Shown here one piece after another: positions 43,235-48,832 of a DNA stretch of 48,832 nucleotides; positions within the stretch are counted from its first letter, which is position 1; each line of letters begins with the position of its first letter. The stretch is from Methylobacterium adhaesivum (GTDB lineage Bacteria; Pseudomonadota; Alphaproteobacteria; Rhizobiales; Beijerinckiaceae), in the NCBI RefSeq assembly GCF_022179065.1, contig NZ_BPQD01000041.1:1-48832 (forward strand), read 5' to 3'. The translations under genes were made by a program, and so were the position numbers. The notes under the pieces were generated by a model. It worked only from the letters and a program-made list of their open reading frames with translations, was not told where the DNA came from and ran no database searches.

Positions 43235-44815
43235 TCACTCGTCCGTGCGGACGGCCTGTCCGGAATCGACGGGCAGGCGGGTGTCCCGGAGGTCGTCTCC
43301 GGTGGGCAGGCTGCGCACGTCCCAGCCGCCCCCAAGCGCCCGGATCAGCGCCACGGCGGTCGTGAAGCGGTTGAGGCGGATCTGGAGGGCCGTGACCTCG
43401 TTGTTGAGGGCGAGGGACTGGGCGGTCACCACGGTGGTATAGTTCTGGGTCCCGGCCCGGTACTCGTTCAGCGTGATCTCGACGCCGCGCCGGGCGGAGG
43501 CCACGGCCTCGTCCTGCGCCGCCTGCTGGCGGGCGAGGATGCGCACGCCGGACAGCCCGTTCTCGACCTCGCCGAAGGCCGTGAGCACGGTCTGGCGGTA
43601 ATTGGCCACCGCCGCATCGTAGGCCGCGCGGGTGATGCGCAGGGCCGCCGCGCGGGCGCCACCGTCGTAGAACACTTCCGTACCGGCGGCCGCGACGGAC
43701 CAGACCTGGTTGGCCGCCGAGAACACGCCGTTCGAGGTCAGTCCCGAGATGCCACCCGAGGCCGAGAGGGTGAGCGTGGGATAGAACGCCGCCACCGCGA
43801 CACCGATGAGTTCGCTCTGGGCCTGCACGGTCCGCTCGGCCTGGGCGACGTCGGGCCGGCGCTCCAGCAGGGTCGAGGGAATGCCGACCGGCACGGCGGG
43901 CGGACGCGCGGCCAGCGGCGCCACGGGCAGGGACAGTTCCGAGGGCGGGCGCCCGACCAGGGTGGCGATGGCGTGCTCGAAGATCGCCCGCTGCAGGCCG
44001 ACGGCGATGGCCTGGGCCTGGGTCGTCTGCAGCAGGGTCTGGGCGGTGATGACGTCGGAGCGTGCCGCGACGCCGGCCGAATACTGGTTCTCGGTGATGG
44101 CCAGACTCTTCTTGAAGCCGGCGATGTTCTCGTCGAGGACGCGCTGGAGCGAGTCCTGATAGCGCAGGCTCAAGTAGTTCGTCGCCACCTCGGACTGGAT
44201 GGTGAGGCGCACCAGGGCGAGATCCGCGGCACTCGCCTGGGCGGTGGCGACCTCGCTCTCGATGTTGCGCCGGATACGGCCGAACAGGTCGAGTTCCCAG
44301 CTCGCCTGACCCTGGAGGGAGACGGTGGTGCGGGCCGTTCCGCCCGTACCGGTGCGCGCGATGCTGGGTGCGCCGATCACCGTGGGGAACAGGGCGGCGC
44401 GGGCCTGGGCGACGAAGCCGCGGGCCTGCTCGTAGGCGGCGACCTGAGCCCGTAGGGACTGATTGTCGACGTCGACGAGGCGGATCAGCCGGTCCAGGGC
44501 GGGATCCTTGAACACCCGCCACCAGTCACCGCGCTCGGCGCCGTCATTGGGGGCGACCGGACGCCATCCCTTGCGGCTCGCGACATAGGCGGCGCTGTCC
44601 TCGCGGGCGCCGCCCTCCTTGAAGGCGAGCGGGGTCTCGACGGAGGGGCGGGAATAGTCCGGGCCGACCATGCAGCCGGAGACCGTGGTGGCGAGGAACA
44701 GCAGGGCCGTGAGACGCGACGCCCCCTTCCCTCCCCCCCCTGCGGGGGAGGGGGGAGGGTTTTCCTGCGCACGACCCGCCACTGACAATTCCACGGCCAG
44801 ACCACCCACGCTCAT
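43235..44815 (-). CDS. Outer-membrane efflux lipoprotein (NodT/OprM family)
   Basis: The outer-membrane channel of the RND pump encoded just upstream; its ATG overlaps the pump stop (ATGA). 526 aa. The lipobox TVSGC near residue 48 marks a lipid anchor, followed by the typical GPDYSRPSV opening. Two OEP repeats follow, with SWELDLFGRIRR and LERRPDVAQAE as usual landmarks. The first 33 residues include a Pro/Gly-rich stretch encoded by a palindromic repeat (44727-44760), so the signal peptide is oddly long and may begin further in. Confidence 0.9.
   Translation of the reverse strand: MSVGGLAVELSVAGRAQENPPPSPAGGGGKGASRLTALLFLATTVSGCMVGPDYSRPSVETPLAFKEGGAREDSAAYVASRKGWRPVAPNDGAERGDWWRVFKDPALDRLIRLVDVDNQSLRAQVAAYEQARGFVAQARAALFPTVIGAPSIARTGTGGTARTTVSLQGQASWELDLFGRIRRNIESEVATAQASAADLALVRLTIQSEVATNYLSLRYQDSLQRVLDENIAGFKKSLAITENQYSAGVAARSDVITAQTLLQTTQAQAIAVGLQRAIFEHAIATLVGRPPSELSLPVAPLAARPPAVPVGIPSTLLERRPDVAQAERTVQAQSELIGVAVAAFYPTLTLSASGGISGLTSNGVFSAANQVWSVAAAGTEVFYDGGARAAALRITRAAYDAAVANYRQTVLTAFGEVENGLSGVRILARQQAAQDEAVASARRGVEITLNEYRAGTQNYTTVVTAQSLALNNEVTALQIRLNRFTTAVALIRALGGGWDVRSLPTGDDLRDTRLPVDSGQAVRTDE
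44727..44760. repeat. G/C-run palindrome inside the start of the efflux lipoprotein gene
   Basis: A C9 run and a G-rich complement (CCCTCCCCCC/GGGGGGAGGG around TGC) form a strong hairpin within the first 30 codons of the downstream gene. It resembles the intergenic PHPNPLP-type repeats common in this group and is translated here as PPPSPAGGGGKG. Confidence 0.6.
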
Positions 44816-47800
44816 TCGGCCGGGCTCAGGGCCGCGCCGGCCGCCGGCGCGCGCCGGCGCAGGCGGTCGAGGTACAGGTAGACGACGGGGGTGGTGTAGA
44901 GGGTCAGGATCTGGCTCACGATGAGTCCGCCGACGATGGCAATGCCGAGGGGGCGGCGCAGTTCGGACCCCTCCCCGCCCGCGAGGATGAGGGGCAGCGC
45001 GCCGAGCATGGCCGCGAGCGTTGTCATCATGATCGGCCGGAAGCGCAAGAGGCAGGCCTCGAAGATGGCGTCCCGGGGGTTCAGCCCGCGGGTGCGCTCC
45101 GCGTCGAGGGCGAAGTCGATCATCATGATGGCGTTCTTCTTCACGATGCCGATGAGCAGGAACACCGCGATGAGGGCGATGACGGTGAATTCCGTGCCCG
45201 ACACCAGGAGCGCCAGGAGCGCGCCGATGCCCGCCGACGGCAGGGTCGAGAGGATCGTCAGCGGGTGGACGAAGCTCTCGTAGAGGATGCCGAGGATCGT
45301 GTAGACGGCCACCAGCGCCGCCAGGATCAGCAGGGGCTGGCGCGACGAGGATTCCTGGAAGCTCTTGGCCCCGCCGGCGAATTCGCCGTGGATGGTGGCC
45401 GGCAGGCGCAGGTCCGTCATCGCCTGCTCGATGGCGGCCGTCGCGTCCGACAGGCTGTTGCCCGGGCTCAAGTTGAACGAAATGGTGGTGGCGACGAACA
45501 GACCCTGGTGGCTCACCTGCACGGGGGCGTTGCCGGTCTCGAGGCGGGCGAAGGCCGAGAGCGGGATCATGGTCTCCTTGGCGGCGGAGACGGGGGCGCT
45601 CGACGAGGCGCCGCCCTTGCCGCCCGCGATGGCGTTGGCGGCGGCGTTGCGGGCGGAATCCCCCGCGAGGGCGGCGGCCGTGGCGGTGTCGGTCGTGGCT
45701 CCGGCCGTCGCGGTGTTGCCCGCCGCGTTGGTGTTCACGGTGCCGTCCGCCGCCGCCACGGTGCCGGCCACCGCGTTGGTGGTGGCCGAGCCCCTGGCCT
45801 TGCCGCCCGAGGTCGAGACGTAGAGGAGCTTCAGGGTGTCGGGGCTCTGGAGGTAGCGCGGGGCCACCTCCATGACGACGTGATACTGGTTGAGCGGGTT
45901 GTAGATGGTCGAGACCTGACGCTGGCCGAAGGCGTCGTAGAGGGTGTTGTCGATCTTGTCCGGCGTCAGGCCGTAGCGGAAGGCGGTCGCCCGATCGATG
46001 ACGAGGCGGCTTTCCAGACCGCCCTCCTGCTGGTCCGACGAGACGTCGGTGAAGATCGGATTCTTCTGGAGCGCCTGCATCAGCTTCGGGGCGGCGGCGT
46101 AGAGTTCCTCCGCCGTGTCGCCCTGCAGGGTGTACTGGTAGGTGGCGAAGCTCTGGCGCCCGCCCATGCGCAGGTCCTGGCGCGGGAACAGGTAGAGCCG
46201 GGCGCCGGCCACCCGGGAGAGCTTCGGGCGCAGGCGGGTCATCACCTGCTCGATGGGATCGCGCTCGGCCTTGGGCTTCAGGCCCACGAAGACGTTGGCC
46301 GAGTTGGTGGCCCGGCCGCCCGTGAAGCCGACGACGCTGTCCACCGCCGGGTCCGCCTGCACGATGGCGGTGGCCTGTTCGAGCTTCTGCTTCATCGCCT
46401 GGAACGAGATGCGCTGGTCGGCCTGGATGCCGCCCATCATCTGCCCGGTGTCCTGCTCGGGAAAGAAGCCCTTCGGCACGATGACGTAGAGGTAGACGTT
46501 GAGCCCCACGGTCGCGAGGAGGCTGAGCACCACGAGGCGACGGTGGCGCAGCGCGATGCGCAGGGTGCGCTCGTAGGCGGCGAGCATCGCATCGAAGCCG
46601 GATTCGAGGTCGCGCAGGAAAAAATTCTGGCGCCGCGCCGGATCGTGCGTCTCCGGCTTCAAGAGCAGCGCGCACATCATCGGCGTGGTGGTCAGCGACA
46701 GCACCAGGGAGATGAGGATCGCGAGCGACAGGGTGACGGCGAATTCCTGGAACAGGCGCCCGACGATGCCGCCCATGAGCAGGATCGGGAGGAACACCGC
46801 CACCAGCGACAGGCTCATGGAGATGACGGTGAAGCCGACTTCGCTGGCGCCGAGCAACGCCGCCTCCACCCGCGCCTTGCCCTGCTCGATGTGGCGCTGG
46901 ATGTTCTCCAGCACCACGATGGCGTCGTCGACGACGAAGCCCGTGGCGATGATGAGCGCCATGAGGGAGAGGATGTTGAGGCTGTAATCGAGGAGATACA
47001 TCGCCGAGAAGGTGCCGACGATGGAGATCGGCACCGCCACCGCCGGGATCAGCGTCGCGCGGCCCGAACGCAGGAAGATGAACACCACGAAGATGACGAG
47101 GCCGACGGCGATGAGCAGGGTGTCCTCGGTCTCGGCCAGCGACGCCCGGATGGTGGCGCTGCGGTCGCCCGTCACCATGAGGTCGATGTCGCCCGGCAGC
47201 GCCGCCTGGACCTGGGGGATCGCCGCCTTCAGGCCCTTGATGGTCTCGACGACGTTGGAGCCGGGCTGCTTGTAGATGAACAGGATCACGCCCGGCTTGC
47301 CGTTGACGAGGCCGAGATTGCGTTTGTCCTCGACGGAATCGAGCACCTCGCCGACATCGGTGAGGCGCACGGCCGCGCCGTTGCGATAGGCCACGACGAT
47401 GTCGCGGTAATCGGCCGCCACCCGGCCCTGGTCGTTGGCGTAGAGCTGGTAGTGGCGGGTATCCGTCTCGATGGCGCCTTTGGGCGAATTGGCGTTCGCG
47501 GAAGCGAGGGCCGCCCGGATGCCCTCCAGACCGATGCCGTAGTTGAACAGGGCGGTGGGATCGAGCTCCACCCGCACGGCCGGGAGCGACGAGCCGCCGA
47601 TGTCGACGTTGCCCACCCCCGGCAGCTGGGACATCTTCTGCTGCACCACCGTCGCGGCGGAATCGTAGAGCTGGCCCGGCGACAGAGTGTCGGAGGTGAG
47701 CGCCAGGATCAGGATCGGCGAATCGGCCGGGTTGAACTTCCGGTAGGTGGGGTTCTGGCGCAGCGCCGTCGGCAGATCGGCGCGGGCGGCGTTGATGGCC

Positions 47801-48129
47801 GCCTGGACGTCGCGGGCCGCCCCGTCGATGTCGCGGTTGAGGCCGAACAGCAGGACGATGCGCACGGAGCCGACCGAACTCGTCGACGTCATCTCGTTGA
47901 CGTCCGCGATGGCGCCCAGCCGCCGCTCCAGGGGGGCCGCCACCGTCGTCGCCATGGTCTCGGGGCTGGCGCCCGGCATCGACGCCTGCACGAGGATCAC
48001 GGGGAAATCCACCTGCGGCAGGGGTGCCACCGGCAGCTTCAGGAACGCGAAGATCCCGGCGAGCAGCACGCCCAGGGTGAGTAGAACCGTGGCGATGGGC
48101 CGGCGGATGAACGGGGCTGAGACGTTCAT
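44812..48129 (-). CDS. RND efflux pump inner-membrane subunit (MdtC-like)
   Basis: A 1105-aa proton-driven drug exporter, ATG at 48129. It opens PFIRRPIATVLLTLGVLLAG then FLKLPVAPLPQVDFP, as in MdtB/MdtC. Twelve membrane segments in two halves, with the proton-relay Asp pair in GFVVDDAIVV in TM4. The second periplasmic domain carries an unusual low-complexity Ala/Thr/Gly insert of about 75 residues (about 776-852). The OMF gene follows directly. No membrane-fusion protein is in the window; in related operons it lies upstream, where a DUF559 gene and repeats now sit. Confidence 0.93.
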   Translation of the reverse strand: MNVSAPFIRRPIATVLLTLGVLLAGIFAFLKLPVAPLPQVDFPVILVQASMPGASPETMATTVAAPLERRLGAIADVNEMTSTSSVGSVRIVLLFGLNRDIDGAARDVQAAINAARADLPTALRQNPTYRKFNPADSPILILALTSDTLSPGQLYDSAATVVQQKMSQLPGVGNVDIGGSSLPAVRVELDPTALFNYGIGLEGIRAALASANANSPKGAIETDTRHYQLYANDQGRVAADYRDIVVAYRNGAAVRLTDVGEVLDSVEDKRNLGLVNGKPGVILFIYKQPGSNVVETIKGLKAAIPQVQAALPGDIDLMVTGDRSATIRASLAETEDTLLIAVGLVIFVVFIFLRSGRATLIPAVAVPISIVGTFSAMYLLDYSLNILSLMALIIATGFVVDDAIVVLENIQRHIEQGKARVEAALLGASEVGFTVISMSLSLVAVFLPILLMGGIVGRLFQEFAVTLSLAILISLVLSLTTTPMMCALLLKPETHDPARRQNFFLRDLESGFDAMLAAYERTLRIALRHRRLVVLSLLATVGLNVYLYVIVPKGFFPEQDTGQMMGGIQADQRISFQAMKQKLEQATAIVQADPAVDSVVGFTGGRATNSANVFVGLKPKAERDPIEQVMTRLRPKLSRVAGARLYLFPRQDLRMGGRQSFATYQYTLQGDTAEELYAAAPKLMQALQKNPIFTDVSSDQQEGGLESRLVIDRATAFRYGLTPDKIDNTLYDAFGQRQVSTIYNPLNQYHVVMEVAPRYLQSPDTLKLLYVSTSGGKARGSATTNAVAGTVAAADGTVNTNAAGNTATAGATTDTATAAALAGDSARNAAANAIAGGKGGASSSAPVSAAKETMIPLSAFARLETGNAPVQVSHQGLFVATTISFNLSPGNSLSDATAAIEQAMTDLRLPATIHGEFAGGAKSFQESSSRQPLLILAALVAVYTILGILYESFVHPLTILSTLPSAGIGALLALLVSGTEFTVIALIAVFLLIGIVKKNAIMMIDFALDAERTRGLNPRDAIFEACLLRFRPIMMTTLAAMLGALPLILAGGEGSELRRPLGIAIVGGLIVSQILTLYTTPVVYLYLDRLRRRAPAAGAALSPAE

Positions 48130-48155
48130 GCGACGCCTCCATGGCCCCATCGGGC

Positions 48156-48290
48156 CGGCGTGAAGCACGACAGGCCCCCTCTCCTGGAAGGAGAGGGTTG
48201 GGGTGAGGTGTGCGAACTCTCCGGACAAGGCACACACCTCACCCTGTCCCTTTCCTTCCAGAAGAGGGGACCCGTGCTGCCCGCGCGACG
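48156..48290. repeat. Large REP-like inverted repeat
   Basis: Two imperfect arms of about 50 bp (48165-48212 and 48231-48285) share CTCTCCTGGAAGGAGAGG-type and GGTGAGGTGTG-type blocks and face each other around a 15-nt loop. A direct copy of the left arm starts at 48793. The arms match the TPHPNPLL-encoding repeats found scattered in many alphaproteobacterial genomes. Confidence 0.75.
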
Positions 48291-48389
48291 TGAGGAGACT
48301 CTGGCGTCTGGGACGAGGGGCAATCGAGTGGCCATACTGTTCCGCATGCCACGCGATTCGAAGACGAGCGGGAATGCGAATGGGAGCGA

Positions 48390-48734
48390 ATGGTGAACCG
48401 CGCCACGTCCCTCCGACGAACCACGACGGGCGCGGAAGCTAAGCTCTGGACGGTTCTCCGTGGGGCCAGATTGAACGGCTGGAAATTCCGCCGACAGCAT
48501 CCCATCGATCGGTTCGTCGTGGACTTCGCCTGTTTGAAAGCGAAGCTGGTCGTCGAGGTCGATGGCGCGACCCATGGCAGTCCCGCTGAACGCGATCGCG
48601 ATGCGGAGCGAACGCGGGTAATCGAAGCCGCCGGATTTCAGGTCATTCGAATTGGCAACACCGACATCCGGGACACCCTCGACGGTGTGCTGCAAAGCAT
48701 TCTGGCCGCGGTGGTGGGTCGCGATCACGTCTGA
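48390..48734 (+). CDS. DUF559 endonuclease-like protein, 114 aa
   Basis: A small Vsr/PD-(D/E)XK-fold protein of the DUF559 family. Motifs: TGAEAKLWTVLRGARLNGWK, FRRQHPIDRFVVDFACLK with the catalytic Asp, then LVVEVDGATHG with Glu and Asp, and AGFQVIRIGNTDI. The ATG at 48390 lacks a clear ribosome-binding site. Biochemical function is not established. It is flanked by direct copies of a REP-like repeat, and is inserted between the RND gene and whatever lies right of the window. Confidence 0.85.
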   Translation: MVNRATSLRRTTTGAEAKLWTVLRGARLNGWKFRRQHPIDRFVVDFACLKAKLVVEVDGATHGSPAERDRDAERTRVIEAAGFQVIRIGNTDIRDTLDGVLQSILAAVVGRDHV

Positions 48735-48792
48735 TTCGGGCTTTTCCACGTGCAACGGTCTCTTCCGAGATCCGTACAATGAGAACCGACGT

Positions 48793-48832
48793 ATCGGCGT
48801 GAAGCGCGACCGGCTCCCTCTCCTGGAAGGAG
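48793..48832. repeat. Second copy of REP-like left arm (cut by window end)
   Basis: Matches 48156-48193 in direct orientation: CGGCGTGAAGC, then GCGACCGGC and CTCCTGGAAGGAG. The window ends inside it, so its full size is unknown. Confidence 0.7.

Noticed and set aside
45265-48084. 939-codon plus-strand frame opposite the RND gene
   Set aside because: It is the antisense of a clear RND pump; its product is a His/Arg/Asp-rich string without motifs, a common shadow in high-GC DNA. The same applies to long frames opposite leuA, the tape measure and the Pat-like gene.

Overview
The window is high-GC alphaproteobacterial DNA, most likely from a Hyphomicrobiales genome of the Methylobacterium/Methylorubrum type. 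This is inferred from the gene set (MucR/Ros regulator, MmcB, DUF6481-type protein, MdtC-like RND pump with NodT-type outer-membrane lipoprotein, a leu leader-peptide attenuator) and from the codon and base usage. No species-level marker is present.

Layout. (1) 1-3306: a left chromosomal or older-island flank with a terminator, a small hypothetical gene, a pair of translationally coupled mini-genes, a degenerate IS3-family (IS407-group-like) element at 1683-2902 and the 3' stump of a dead tyrosine recombinase. (2) 3307-24187: a 20.9 kb integrative element bounded by a perfect 48-bp direct repeat. The right copy lies in an intact tRNA-Lys(CTT) gene; the left copy is the displaced tRNA 3' half. 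(3) 24143-48832: chromosomal genes: tRNA-Lys, leuA with its leader peptide, SRPBCC, Nudix, PhzF, PdxY, DedA, MmcB, cold-shock protein, two A+T-rich paralogues of unknown function, a Pat-like acyl-CoA synthetase/GNAT, class II aldolase, MucR, an Mrr-type nuclease, Zwf, a PAS-chemoreceptor, an RND efflux pump with its outer-membrane channel, and a DUF559 nuclease flanked by REP-like repeats.

The element reads like a phage satellite (PICI-like) rather than a prophage. From the left it carries a P4-type integrase, an AlpA-like regulator, two small early genes, a primase-helicase followed by a nested palindrome with 3+3 heptamer repeats (candidate origin), a serine recombinase, a HigBA toxin-antitoxin module, then the only virion genes: two overlapping tail-assembly-chaperone frames joined by an in-frame T TTT TTT slippery site, and a 1743-codon tape measure with a lytic transglycosylase domain. 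No terminase, portal, capsid, tail-tube or baseplate gene is present. After the tape measure comes an A+T-rich two-gene cargo (a HEPN-like protein and an unknown), an XRE repressor with palindromic operators, small genes including a frameshifted DUF6197-like gene, a complete MmeI-like Type IIL restriction-modification enzyme and a truncated SRAP gene. Repeated TGCACCCC boxes just inside both ends are probable integrase arm sites.

Working model (inference): the element excises with its integrase/AlpA, replicates from its own origin with its primase-helicase, persists through HigBA and the MmeI-like enzyme, and may supply its own tape measure and chaperone to change the tail made from a helper phage. 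All functional calls rest on reading motifs by eye; no database search was possible.
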